Assembly: GCA_050084515.1 (NCBI GenBank)
Contig: CM114273.1
Span: 2,232,001-2,296,000, forward strand
Source of the DNA: Blasia pusilla
Taxonomy: Eukaryota; Marchantiophyta; Marchantiopsida; Blasiales
Direction of reading: 5' to 3'
Length of the DNA stretch: 64,000 nucleotides
The stretch's first letter is position 1, and every line of letters begins with the position of its first letter. The notes below the pieces were generated by a model. That model saw only the letters and a program-made list of their open reading frames with translations, was not told where the DNA came from and did not search any database. Made by a program: the position numbers and the translations under genes. Shown here piece after piece: positions 23,661-37,037 of the stretch.

Positions 23661-25555
23661 TGGGTTCACGAGCAAGTTGTACGTCAAATTTAAGAATACT
23701 TGGTATTTTAACTCCCTTTCATCTTCTTATATTTGATATGATTAAATGCAATGATATGTAGAGACATATAGCCTGTTGTGACTAACTTTTGTCAGTGAAC
23801 GTTTTTTTTAGAATGGTTGGTGAAGGAAAATCCAATTTGTGCATGTTGAACTTTTATAAGGAAGATAAATATATAGGAATCTATAATAAAAAGACCCAAG
23901 CATATCTTAGCATCCGTGAAAGCACGATAGGTCATAGATCTCCTATCACATGAGCAAGAACCACAAGCTCATACCACAAGGCTCTTCCATAATGTGCAAG
24001 AGGATTAAGAGAGCACTATCACAACACAAACAAATGACAGATGACAATTTGATAACTAAATACATGTCTTCAATCTTTACTTATTGATTGATTGCAATCC
24101 CTTTAATCTTTGCAATATATTGATCATAAGTTTTGTATCATGCACTTATAGCAAGAGAACATTTTTTGAGACTGCTTCTTGCCAACATCCAAAGAGATGC
24201 TCCACAAGTTGAACCGATCCTTAATAGGCCAACTAAGGCTCATATGCAACATGTTGATTTAGGTGTGAAACCATCTACTTGATGATCCATAATAAAAATA
24301 CAACAAATATTCCATATCATTGATGAGGCTAAGAGTTGCAGAAAGGATTTTAAGTGAGTAAAAAATTCAGGCCATGTTTTAGAATCCATACCTTACAATA
24401 AATTCACTATGACTTTCTTCTTTCAAAACCTAACTCTTTATCTTTGTTAAGTGTGTATAAGGAGGCTTTATTAACCAAAGAAAAACACAAGTTTTGATGA
24501 GAAAAGCTTAACAAAGAAGGCAATAGATGTTGAACTTATTACGACAGTGGAAGGAATCAAACTTCCGTAGCCAATTGAATTACGCCATTTATTGTTAGTT
24601 CTTATGGAGACGGTCATTGACTTGATTATTGTAGAGTGAACCATTCTCATTCAAAGATTCCATCAAGCTCACAAAGATGGACTTCTATTAGATGTACAAC
24701 TTGACCCAATTCGACCGCCACTTATTAATGTGGAAGATTTAGTAGATGACATAATAACTCTTAATATTAGTAAGATATTGTCTACTAGGAACACTTCACA
24801 TCTATACAAATCATGTATGCTCTTTTCTCTCATGTGAAAAAGAACCCAAGAAAATTTATATGAGATATAGTTTCAAACAGAAGTTTGTGCTTTGGATCAT
24901 TGGAAAACCCATTTTCAATTAATCAATATATCATAGACGTCTACGACAAAGTTGCACACTCTAATGGATCAATAAAAATATTGGATTCCTAATTTTTCCA
25001 TAATGAGAATCTTATATAATTTCCAATATTCCATTTAACAAACTCTTACTCCATATTTAAGTGCACTTTTTTTTTGGCTCAATGTTACTAATTTTGCTAC
25101 GATTTTTTCATGTTATGTGAGTAAAGGTAGATTTAATCAATATATGCTACACTATGTGCATTTTCCCCATTTTTTCTTTGTCATTTCCTTTTGTATCTAC
25201 CAATTTATTAATATTAGTTCACTCGTGGTCATCAAGGAAATACATACCCAATGAGAAATCTAATCATTGACCTAAAGATGTTCTATGTACTGTGAACTAA
25301 TATGGACTTCTAACTAATACAATTTGTATAAAAATCTCAAAAAACCTCACATACATGAGTTTATTTGTTTTTCTCCTAAACTTTTAATGCTTTATTGGAT
25401 AAGCCAAGAATAAATATTACAACTACTAAACTTTTTTTTGGAAGTATTGACTAATTCATCGGGTAAGTGTCTCATTCATGTAAGCACCTAGTATACATTC
25501 AGAGTTCCAAATCAGAAATTTATCACGAATATCACTACGACTTATCACGGAGATG
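23661..25555. other. AT-rich stretch, nothing recognised
   Basis: No motif or long reading frame. It may be an old insertion or intergenic sequence. Confidence 0.4.
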
Positions 25556-25635
25556 TTGTACACATACACATCGCTACACAACATACATCGCTAATCACAT
25601 CCACACCACACAACATCGATCTTCCCCACACACTG
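25556..25635 (-). repeat. Fragment related to segment B of the gypsy repeats
   Basis: On the minus strand it reads AGCGATGTATGTTGTGTAG then CGATGTGTATGTGTACAACA. It closely matches the tail at 10160-10235 and less closely the B segments. Confidence 0.55.
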
Positions 25636-25648
25636 ATAGATCCACACA

Positions 25649-25842
25649 TGGTCCCTTTCTCAATTATATAGGGTATGTACAAGAAACCCTAACCCTAACC
25701 CTAACCCTAACCTTAACTATAGTCTCAAGTTAAATTAATTATGATTAACTAATCATAGTTAAGATAATTGCGCTTAACTAAGTAAACAAGATTGAGGTTC
25801 CCTACTTCGTGTGAGTACCAAATGTAATGTTCAAGTGTTTCA
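25649..25842 (-). repeat. 3' LTR of copia III
   Basis: In element orientation it starts TGAAACACTTGAAC and ends GGGACCA (TG...CA). It is similar to 31019-31196. It contains an expanded CCCTAA run at 25687-25712. Confidence 0.75.
25687..25712. repeat. (CCCTAA)n tract in the LTR
   Basis: Four full units and a partial one. The other LTR has AAACCTTAAACCTTAACC at this place, so the run looks like slippage growth inside the LTR rather than a captured telomere. Confidence 0.8.
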
Positions 25843-26148
25843 TGAGGATAACTCAATCTTCAATACTCCCCCTCAATCTCATATCGACATCTCTAATGCC
25901 TAAATCATTTCTAAACATCTCAAACTTATCTCTAGACAATGCCTTTGTAAAGATGTCAAACATTTGCTAATCTGTACCTATATACACAATATCAATTTCT
26001 CAGGCAAGCACTTTCTCTCTGATAAAATGATAGTGCACCTCAACATGCTTTGTACATGAAACACATGGTTATTAGCAAGATTGATGCTACTAATATTGTT
26101 TCCATATATTACACTAGGTCATAAGTTACTAACATCAATCTCAACAAG

Positions 26149-27288
26149 TTATCGATGAAGCCACACCGCCTCACATGCTACATTGGTTGCTCCTTTGGAC
26201 TCTGTCTCTGTTGAGGATAAAGCAACTATAGGTTGCTTCTTTGAAGCCCAACTTATAGCTGCGCTTCCCAAAGTAAATGAATAACCAGATGTGGAGTGTC
26301 GATCAGACACGCTTCCTGCCCAATCAGCATTTGTGAATCCTTGTAATTGAAAACTCGAAGAAGGTTCAAATTGAAGCCCAAATTGAACTGAGAATTTTAC
26401 AAACCGCATAATCCTCCTCACAACATCAAGATGAGGTTTTTGAGGTGCTTGCATAAATATGCTCACTAGGCCAACAACATAGCTCAAATCTGGCTCGGCT
26501 ATAGTTAGATAGATCAAACTTCCAACCATGCGCGTGTACATATTAGAATCTGCAAGCAATTCTCCTTCATCCACTCTTAGATTCACACTCTGGTCCAATG
26601 GTATAGAGATTGGCTTACAAGCCGTCATACCATATTTTGAAAGCATGTGAAGAGCATATTTTCATTGCAATAACCACATGCTCTCTCCAACCTTGATAAA
26701 TTTAACACCAAGGAAGTACTTGAGTTCTCTAAATCCTTCATATCAAATTCTGCTTGTAGCTTCAACTTGACTTGTTGTAATATTTCTTCAGTATTCCCAC
26801 TAATCAAGAGATGGTCAACATACAACACAATGATAACCGTATGACCTTTTCCTCTCAAGATATATAACGAGGAGTCATAATCATGTACCCTAAAACCCAA
26901 CTCTTGTAGGACGTATGAAATCTTGCCTTACCAAGCTCTTGGAGCTTGTTTGAGCCCGCATAGAGCTTTCTTCCATCTGCAACCGCAAAATAGAAACTTG
27001 GGATGCTCGTATCTAGGTGGTTGAGTCATATATATCTCGTCAAGAAGGCATTCTTGATGTCCATGTGATGTAATCTCCACTTCTTACTTACTGCAACTGC
27101 AACCATTGTTCTTGAAGTCCCCATTTTTGCAATAGGGCTAAAAGTTTTCTCTTAGTCAATGCGATATTGTTGTGCATAGCCCTTAGCCACCAATCTTGCT
27201 TTGAATGTGTTAATTGTACCATTTTGATTGCGTTTGATTTTGTAAACCCATTTGCAACTAATAGCTTCCTTACCGGAAGGTATATCAA
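26149..27288 (-). pseudogene. Copia III reverse transcriptase and RNase H
   Basis: RNase H shows GFTNADWAGSVSDRHSTSGY, SWASKKQPIVALSSTE and ACEAVWLHR. Upstream, reverse transcriptase shows HTVIIVLYVDHLLISGN, where the catalytic YVDD has become YVDH, then FDMKDL. An open RNase H segment of 165 codons remains (26149-26646). Confidence 0.9.
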
Positions 27289-27289
27289 C

Positions 27290-28720
27290 CAGCTCCTATC
27301 TCTGTTGTTGTCTTAATGCAGCAAGCTCTTCCTCCATAGCTTCAATCCATTCAACTTTACTTGTAGCTTCTTCAAAACAACTCGGCTCATGTTCTTGAAG
27401 AGTAATTATCATATAAGCATGATGTGTTGCAAGAAAATCTTCATTTATGAATTTGTGAACAGGATGTGTAGCTCTACTTGATCTACAAAGTTGTTGTTCA
27501 GAGGTAGATGCCTCTAACACTTGACTCAAGCTCTGACTAGTGTCAACAGACCGAATACGTACTCTTCCCATCCATGGACTCACAGATTTAAGTAATAAAT
27601 CTAGGGCCTTCCCTAATCCTACACTAGTACTTGGGGAATTTGAAGGCAATGTCTATTGGTTTAGAGTCATATTCTCCCCCTCAACAGACGAGTTTAGAGG
27701 GGGAATAGGCTCAGATGAAGCATAACAATGACTTTAGCTCATCAAAAACAACATTGACTAATAATAAGTTTCCTATAGGATGAAATGTAGCACTTATATC
27801 CCTTAGTTCCATCAACGTAGCCAATTAATATATCTCTTTCAAATTTTGTGTCTAATTTTTGACGTCTTTCAGAAGGAACATGAGCATAACAAATACAACC
27901 AAATACTTTCAAGAAGGAAAAATGAGGTTTACTTCCTGTAAAGACTTTGAATGGAGTATTATCATGAACTCATGTTGTTGGACTTCGGTTGATAGAAGAC
28001 TACACATGCTATAGCCTCTGCCCAATACACCTTAGGCATGTTCTTCTAATTCAGCATAGCTTGTGCCGCTTCAGCAATATGTCGATTCTTCCTCTCAACC
28101 ACTCCATTTTTTTGTGGAGTGTAAAGGCAAGTCACTTGACGTTGGATGTCGTTCTGACGTAAATAGTCATCAAACTATGTTGAAAGATACTTTCCTCCTC
28201 CATCACAACATATTTCAGAATGTGATCTCCAATCTACTTCTCTACTAGAATTTTGAATATTTGGAATATTGAGAATACCTCTGACTTGGCTTTAAGAAAG
28301 TATACGCATATGTACCTAGAGAAGTCATGAATAAATGAAACAAAGTATTGGCAACCACTAAGGCTGTTTGAACCTTTGGCATAGAAACATCTAATTTGAA
28401 CATTCTACTAGATCTAGTTCTTTTGGTTATCGTAGTCTGGTCATCCATTGTTTTAATGAAACAACCATATGTGTTAAACTGCACTTGATAATCATGTTCT
28501 ACATTCTGTCTCATAGATATCAAGATTCTTGCAACGATAGGAACATAGAGAACATGTCCAAGAGCACAAACACCATATGATGCTATTGGAACTTTACCAA
28601 TATATGTGATATGATGTTGAGTGTCATCTCCTATGAGCACAATTGCAGGATCTTTCACACGCTCTAAACTACTGAACCATTTAGCTTATGAGGTCATGTG
28701 ATTTGATGCACTAGAGTCAA
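27290..28720 (-). pseudogene. Copia III integrase and linker
   Basis: The linker before reverse transcriptase includes CFEEATSKVEWIEAMEEELAA (27296-27400), a standard copia segment. Integrase-core sequence lies about 27800-28350, where HIAEAAQAMLN-like, VCYGVFLH-like and RNG-like parts are split by stops. The pre-integrase zinc-binding part lies about 28350-28650. Confidence is lower within the core because frames change often. Confidence 0.65.
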
Positions 28721-29039
28721 TGTACCAATATGTTGTCAAGTCTTTCTTGACCATTATTCCCATATGATGAGTCATAACCAAGAGATGCTCCGTTTGTGAA
28801 TAGTGTTGTTCTTGGTACTACCATTGGTATTGTTGTTCCACATGGTTTTGTTGTTGTAAGGCTTATGTTCTCATTTCTACCTTCTTCTTGAAGCAAAACT
28901 TTGCATAGTGATCCTTTATCCCACAGTAATTGTAAGATTCAGGGACCCTCTACTGCTGATCTCCATCCCAACGGTTTCCACCATCACCACCTTGTGATTA
29001 TGGCTAGTACTAGTTCGTAGTTGAATTAGTGACGTTAGA

Positions 29040-29056
29040 CCCTAAACCCTAAACCC
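29040..29056. repeat. Telomere-like CCCTAAA tract in copia III gag
   Basis: Two and a half CCCTAAA units lie inside the Gly/Arg-rich gag region. Confidence 0.7.
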
Positions 29057-29486
29057 TTCTCTTCCTCCATATGCTTGATATCCACCACGACCACGGAAGC
29101 TTCTGCCACGACCCCTGCCTCTGTTTGATCCATAACCTCCAAATAGCGTAGTGTGTTATAGACTAGACGAGCTACCGCTGCCTATTAGACGCATGTCTCC
29201 AAAGATCAACAATGGGACTAACTCTTGAAATGTTGGATATTTCTCTCTCACAGACATAGAGATCTCAAAGGACTTGTAATCCTTTGGAAGGCCTTGAAGA
29301 GTGAACAAAATCAAATCATCATCTTATATTGTCACTCCAATGCTATTCAACTGATCAACAATATGTTTCATACTCAAAATTTAATCAGAAATTCTCTACA
29401 ATCTTTTCCTCGCTTCGTTCAATTTTTGTTCCAATTGAAGCTTTTTGGCCTTTGTAGATTTATACAACATCTATTCTAATGCATCC

Positions 29487-30129
29487 TATCGTGCGCATAC
29501 ACGTGGCTACACAATATACATGACTCTCACCGAACACACATATAAACATGCACGATCCCATGCTAACTCATGGCATCCAAACAACGATACAAGAAGTACC
29601 AAAATATCTCCAATAAAATAAGATTCAATCTCTCTCACCACACCATAGTTCTCACATGTGTGCACTCTCACATGTCTTTCTCAATGTCAAACCAAACCCA
29701 CTCTCCTAATAAGAGGTTTGGGTTACACTCACAAGACAAGGGACCATAGCTCCGTCGCCTCGTGCCAAGAAGTTCAAAAAAGAGAGAATGAGCTCTCAAG
29801 TTCTCTCTCCTTGAGGTATATCCCTCCCCTCTCCCAAGCTCTCTCCATGGTAACCTATGCTCCCAAGTCACCTCCTTGGCTCTTGAGCTCATGTAGGAGG
29901 TCAATGGCCACTTAGCAAAACTAGAAAGTCGATCATATACTCAAAATAATACTTATCTAAAATAGTTAGTTCCTCAATATGGCTCCAAATGAGCTAAAAC
30001 GAAGGAAAAACCTGCTCTCTCATGTTTCCCGTGGCCTCAACTGGTCATCCTCGACCTATTGAGCTTGTCCTCCATTACTCACAAAGGCGCTCTACTAGAT
30101 CTCACCAATCTATCCTAAAAGACGTGACA
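29487..30129 (-). repeat. Solo gypsy-family terminal repeat (A+B) with target duplication
   Basis: This is a complete A+B unit of 643 bp. In its own orientation it starts TGTCACGTC and ends GCACGATA. It is flanked by ATCC on both sides (29483-29486 and 30130-30133). The insertion splits copia gag between the codons for AWD and ALE. Confidence 0.85.
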
Positions 30130-31018
30130 ATCCCATGCCTCATTCGGAGTATCAACATCTTGAATGTGACCCATCATTGACGAACTGATTGTTATTGAAA
30201 TGTAGTGGATTACTTGCCTTGCACATTTATTCCAAGCGCAAACATTCAAGTCTGTTGAGTCACCTTCTAGCTTGGCCTCATCACCTACGACAAGCTCCCA
30301 TAGTTCTTGACCCATCAGAAATTGTTTCATGCGAAACTTCCAATCATTGTAATTCTCCTTATCTAGTTTCTAGCCTGTGATTGTTATCGAGGAATACTCC
30401 ATAGCGACCGATTTCACTCACAAAAACGTAATTGTAGGCTCTTCACTACTCTAATTGACGCATAGAGCACTCTTACAAAAAAATTGACCTGAAATTTGCC
30501 AAAATTGATCAACTTTATGAAAGAACTAGTCCAAATTGATCTATAGAGAGCAAACTACACAACTTTTCTTCACGAATTGCACTTTCCTACATTAAAATTG
30601 CTACTGTAGAAGCTCAAAATGTCAAAATCAAGCGATTTTTTATGCGTTGGAAATTTCTCGTTAAGCTCTACAAGATGACTATAATAAATTTTCAGCCTCG
30701 CTCTAGCCGTTGCGGACCCAGATGGCTAAATGGATCAAAAAAACCCTAAAAAATACCTCTAAAGTTTTATCACCGTCAAAGCTTAACTTGAAATCTGCAC
30801 CCACTGAGCTCAAAATAAAATTTCCTTTACCCAAACTAAAATTATGCCTTCTCTTGCCTCTCTTCTCTCCTCAAACACCAAGAATTTCAAGTGATGTTCT
30901 CCTTTCGCTCTGATTCTAAGTGGAAAACTGCTAGAGAAGCATAACTGGTGGGAAACGACTCTCACACTCATACACCACAATGGAGAACGAAATTTGCAAT
31001 GAGAGAATGAATGGAGGT

Positions 31019-31196
31019 TGGTCCCCTTCTCAATTATATAGGGTATATACCAGAAACCTTAAACCTTAACCATAGTCTCGAGTTAGACTAATTATGATTA
31101 ACTTACCCTAGTTAAGATAATCGTGCTTAACTCACTAACCAAGATTAAGCTTCCCTACTTCGTATGAGTACCAAATATAGTAGTTTAGGTGTTTCA
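31019..31196 (-). repeat. 5' LTR of copia III
   Basis: It is homologous to 25649-25842, with the same TG...CA ends (TGAAACACC to GGGGACCA). The remaining sequence down to gag (30404-31018) is a leader without recognisable features. Confidence 0.75.
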
Positions 31197-31214
31197 TGAT
31201 CTTGACTGTAACTT

Positions 31215-32225
<1,011 letters not shown>

Positions 32226-32737
32226 TGTCATGTCTTTTAGGATAAATGATGAGATCTAGTACAGCGTCTTCGCGAGTAGTGGAGGACAAATTCAGGAGCT
32301 TGAGGATGACCTATTGAGACCTTGAGAAACCTAAGAGAGCAGGATCCCTTTCGTTTCGGCTCATTTTGAGCCATATAGATAAACTTACTATTTTAGGTAA
32401 GTACCATTTTGAATATATGATCAATTTTATTTTTTTGGTAAGTGTCCTTGACCTCCTACATCAGGTCAAGAGCCAAGGAGGTGACTTGGGAGCATAGGTT
32501 ACCATGGAGAGAGATTGGGAAAGCGGAGGGGTATACCTCAAGGAGAGAGAGCTTGAAAGCTCATTCTCTCTTTGTTGAACTTCTTGGCACGAGGCGGCGG
32601 AGCTATGGTCCCTTGCCTTGTGAGTGTAACCCAAGCCTCTCATTAGGAGAGTGGGTTTGGTTTTACAAGGAGAGAGACAAGTGAGAGTGCACACATTTGA
32701 GAGATATGGTCTTGAGAGAGATTTCACCTTGATTTAC
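32226..32737 (+). repeat. Segment A1, 5' end of element II
   Basis: It starts TGTCATGTCTTTTAGG and is homologous to segment A of the A+B units. At the point where those units pass into B (TTGGAGATATT), it instead enters the leader (TTACAAAGCATTAATG). Element V does the same near 45690. Confidence 0.85.
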
Positions 32738-34440
32738 AAAGCATTAATGAGAGGTTGAGAGAGTTTCATGGGAGAGCTCACTGGTTGCTTAATATTCGGT
32801 GCAGGTTGGGGATTGTGTTTCTCGCTTCTTGGCTCATGGGAGTGCTCACGAGAGCAACAACCACACTATTTTGACATTTGTGTGCCGATTTTTTGTGTGT
32901 GAGAATGGCGCAGAGAAGCGCTGCCCAATTTATGATAGTGATTGAGTATGGGGGCGGGTTGCTCCATGCCGGGGCTCTTGAGGGCACCATGTAGCTTGCT
33001 GATTTTTATTTTCACAGGTTTTACATTTTTGTTGGCATAAATTAGCGCGGAAGCGCTGCCAAAATTTATGTAGGAGAATAGATGTTGGGATTTACGACAA
33101 TCCCCATCATTTTTTATTGGAAGGTTCGACTAAAAATATTTTTTTTGCTATTGTAGATCGTGAAGTTGTGCACGTTTTGCAATAGGCGTTGCGCAATTTA
33201 GAGTTGCGAACAGAAAGTTATAGCCAATTTTGCAAAAGTGCAATTGTTAGGCGATTTTTAGGGTAAAATGGTTCAAACCCTAAACCAGCCACCGTGCCGG
33301 CGCCGGCCGTCGCCTTCAATGGTTCGCCGTCAAGGGTCCACCGTCACCGTCAACGATCCATCTTCGCCATCTACTGTTAACGTTCGACCGTCGACCGCCG
33401 CTGCCACCTACATCCGCTTAGAGCCGGTTTCGGCCGTTGTCCGTCAATGGTTGCCATTGCCACCATTATAGAGTGGACGATCTTCCAAGACGACTGTTGA
33501 TTCTCTACTTGCGCCGTCACCATGTACTTTGTTGTGGCCACCATCGTCATTGCAATTTCGTCATCAACAAGTGATGGTAGGTGACCTCGAGTTATGGTGT
33601 TTGAGTTTTCATTTCATTCTGCTATGTTATGATTGGTATCCGCTCGACGTCCATCGAGTACCCTTCCGTGATGCCCGTAGCCGCAACGCACCACCGATTG
33701 CCGCGTTGTGCCGCTCATGGCCGCACTGCACCGTCTCGATCGCGAAGTCGTTCCTTCACTAAGAAGGAGAGCATGTGAATTGCTGATTGAGGAGGGTATG
33801 CCTCCGAGTGACGCATCCCATTCCCGAGTGTCGTGTCGTTTGTACCCGTTATCTGCACCGCACATCGAGGAGGTTTGAGCAACGTCAGTATGAGAGGAGT
33901 ACGACTTGCTGATTGGAGGAGTTGTCTTCCTGACCGAGTGTGGGTCCAGATTTGCAGTTGCCGAGGAGCGACATCAACATTATTGTCAAGTCAGGGATTT
34001 CCGAGTATTGGGAAGTTATTTGGGACATTGGATTTTGTGTTGATGCTGAGAGCATTGATGATATATGGGTTTATGGGACATAGACTTGTATGGGATGTCC
34101 AGATTTGAGGATGGTTTATCGATGAGACTATAGATCACTTGATTTGCTGCACCACGTCGCTTGATGTTGCACATCACACATCTCGATGAGAGAGTGTAAC
34201 TTTAGTGCCGCATGTTAAATTGAGTGATTGTGTGATTACTTGCGAGGTTGATAGTGATTGTGTGAGGGGGCACAAGAGGGTCATCACGGCGTCCTTTCAG
34301 GATCTTGAGAGGCGAGGTAGTGGACCTGAGAGTAGCTTAGGAGGGTTTACCCGGAGTGGTGCGAGGTTTTGAGGGTCTCCACGTGAGAGACCACCTCGAT
34401 GTCTTTCTGAGTCATCTTTAGACGAGGGGGAGCATGTAGA
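32738..34440 (+). other. Gypsy leader with CCGTC-rich stretch
   Basis: Untranslated leader homologous to 45695-46896. At 33285-33460 it is GC-rich with repeated CCGTC/CGTCAACG words. Several short ATG frames precede gag. No match to the usual initiator-tRNA primer site (TGGTATCAGAGC) was seen after segment A1. Confidence 0.6.
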
Positions 34441-34441
34441 G

Positions 34442-35640
34442 GTGTGTATTAGTGATCCATCATACACATTAAGTGGTCCTACCAGTTGGACGTACGAGAT
34501 GGACGATCAGGGTACAGGACCGCGTAGGTTTTCGGGTGTTGTAGGCACAATAGAGTTACTCGATTTCATTGCGGAGTTTAGGAGTTTATGTGACTCCCAA
34601 CGAGCTAGGAACTCTATAGAGTTCAACCCCTTTACAACATGGAATGGTATGTTCCGGCATTTAGAGGGGGCATCCATGGACGATTACCATGAGTTCTCCA
34701 ATAGATATTCCGACGAGATTGAGGCATGGCGACTCTACTATGACCCACACTATGTGTTATGGATAGAGCCGTTCTCATATGAGGAGGAGGATTCAAGAGA
34801 GGCTACTTCCTCTTCTACTAGTGATGTTTTAGGAGGGGTCACTTGCATAAGAGCAGTTGCACTGTCTAGTCGGGTTCATCTCAGGTTTAACCCCCTGGTT
34901 GAGTTCTTCCCTGAGTTGAGGGCGAGCTACCAGGGGATACGGACGGAGAAGTTTCGGCGCATCCATGACTTCCAGAGGCATCGAGGAGAGATTTTGCATG
35001 AGGCTTACACTCACTTGCGCCAGTTGATCAACGCCACTCAGGGAGTGGCAGAGGCTTAGGCTATCTAGTCATGGTACGCAATGGTGGACTGGACCCTACG
35101 GACATACGTGCCGGAGGGGATGCTTCTTATGAATACCTCCCCTACGTTGAGAGATGATTTTAGGAGCGTCAAGAACATTGAGCGCAAAATGGCGGAGAAG
35201 AGCGTAGCCACCATGGGTTCTGGCCAAGAGCCGTCATGATTGTCTACACCACTCATGCAGCAACGTGGACTCCGAGATAGGTGGAATGTGGCAGCACAAG
35301 CTAAGGGAGAATACCAAGAGGCCGTGCCACTGAGACCTGCGCCTTCATATGTGGCTCAGCACGAGCCGCCTATGATTACTTGTTGGTCATGTAGTGGAGC
35401 CCATCCTCACCGTGATTGCACTCATCAGGTTCATGGATGTGTACCTCAACATGGAGGAGGAGATGGTGCTACACCAAGAGGTTATCAGTGTGAATATTGT
35501 CATAGGTATGGTCACACACGCGCCGGGTGTTTTAGTTTACACCCTGAGTTACGTCCGGACCGAGGGCCTGAGAGGGCACCTGAGCAAGTAGCTAGTCCGG
35601 GTGGGCCTAGGGATTGTGCATCTGGTGGTCCCATTGCGGG
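34442..35640 (+). pseudogene. Gypsy gag (element II)
   Basis: A long open stretch (34442-35059) contains the capsid-like FIAEFRSLCDSQRARN and DYHEFSNRYSDEIEAW segments. The true start codon is unclear because the frame begins with GTG. After a stop, a second stretch (35240-35644) has knuckles CWSCSGAHPHRDC and CEYCHRYGHTRAGC, then SLHPELRPDRGPERAP. Confidence 0.8.
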
Positions 35641-35905
35641 ATGAGGATTGGCATGCCATGGGCAGCCTTTCCCACATTTGTGAGTTTTCATGCTTCATAT
35701 GCATTCAAGGAGGCCAAATGGCTTGTTTTGGGATGACCTGGTATAGAGGTTGGCGGAGCCGAATGAAGATGAGCGAGAGCAAGCGATGGGATTCCCCAAC
35801 GGAGTGACGCCAGTATCATCACTATCAAAGGCATCACGACATCATGTCTTGGGTCAGGCGATGGACCTAATGGCTTGACATGGATTTCCAGCTTAGGAGT
35901 AGCTG
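35640..35905 (+). pseudogene. C-terminal remnant of the methyltransferase (element II)
   Basis: In changing frames it reads FPTFVSFHASYAFKE, then an EREQAMGFP-type block and VLGQAMDLM. These match the last blocks of the methyltransferase in element I base for base over most of the length. They are joined directly to the end of gag by a deletion. Confidence 0.8.
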
Positions 35906-36329
35906 AGCAGCGTCGTTTGCCAATGCGACTGATCATAGTTGTTGCGTTGGTGAGCCCCATGCCTACCAAGATGGTTGAGGTAGGGGCAAGAGGCAAGATT
36001 CGAGGAGATCGATACACCAGGGGTGATCAGGAGAGACACCCTTGGACTTCTTGGGATGTTTTGCAGGTAAGCTAGGAGATGGTAGCCGAAGCATCAAACG
36101 TGGTTCCGGGTGCTACATGTGGAGATGACAATTATGTTGTTCGAGAGGGGGTCGCACCATAGCAACCACCGACACCCGCGTCATAGAGTCCTACCGTAGT
36201 CACGATGGAGACTTGGGAGCCAGATATGGGCCCTAAGGTGACAGGATGAGAGCCGCGCCGGACACATCATTTCTTGAGGAGTTATAGGAGTTGTTTTGCA
36301 TTTAGCATGTAGGATTTGGGTACGTTGAA

Positions 36330-37020
36330 GTGCATGGCAACTGGATGAACAAGCGGATGTGTAGAGATTACTGACCTATCAATCGGCAGACGAAGTCCGG
36401 TAGGTATGCCATGCCCACTCCTTAGGAGATCTTTGATGCTATTGGGCATGCAAAGGTCTTCACTTCGTTACATCTTCGAGCCATATACCATCAACTGCCT
36501 ATCAGATTGGAGGACAGGTAGAAGACGGCATATTGGGGCATCGATGCTCACGGGAAGGATTGCTTGTACTAATGGCGGTTCTTACCATTCGGGTTAAAGA
36601 ACGCTCGGACGAGTTTCAGAGGATCATGGATAGGATCTTTGCAGGTCTGGATTTTGCTAGGTGTTATATTGATGACATTGTAGTCTTTAGCGCCACGGTT
36701 GAGGAGCATTAGCAACATCTAGAGGAGGTGTTTCAACCATTGTAGTTACATGGGCTGAAGTTATATCCAGGCAAGTGCAAGTTCTTCTACGATCATATTG
36801 AGTACTTGGATCATAAGATATACCCAAGGGGCTTTGGTGTGCAGTTGACAAAGGTAGAGGCTATTTCACGCATTCCACGCCCTAAAGATGTGAGTCGAGT
36901 TCATGCATTCATAGGATTGGCGAACTTCTATCGACTGTACGTCAAGGGTTTTAGCTCGATTTGCGAAGCCGCTGACCTTGCTGACCAAGGTGGATCAAGA
37001 GTGGCACTTGGAAGATGAGC
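36330..37020 (+). pseudogene. Gypsy reverse transcriptase (element II)
   Basis: Motifs: MNKRMC, FDAIGHAKVF, LPFGLKNA and the intact catalytic FARCYIDDIVVFS (about 36650), followed by LYPGKCKFF and IPRPKDVSRVHAFIGLANFYR. Two or three stops (for example in the VEEH segment and after QPL) interrupt it. Confidence 0.9.
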
Positions 37021-37037
37021 AAGAGAGAGCATTTTAG

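Larger units (their letters stand above)
28850..30403 (-). pseudogene. Copia III gag, interrupted by a solo gypsy-family repeat
   Basis: The gag N-terminus starts near 30403 (MEYSSITITG, stop, then NYNDWKFRMKQFLMGQELWE) and runs to NEAWD at 30134. There it is cut by the repeat 29487-30129 and resumes with ALE at 29482. It continues left with a QLNSIG-type segment (about 29340), a Gly/Arg-rich part and a CCHC knuckle region (about 28900). Confidence 0.75.
25649..31196 (-). mobile_element. Decayed Ty1/copia element III
   Basis: It is bounded by two short LTRs (25649-25842 and 31019-31196). Gag, integrase, reverse transcriptase and RNase H follow in copia order on the minus strand. Just inside the left LTR is a purine-rich GGGGGAGTATTGAAGATTG tract, typical of copia. 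All frames are broken. The gag carries a solo terminal repeat of the gypsy family (29487-30129). No matching target duplication was found outside the LTRs. Confidence 0.85.
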
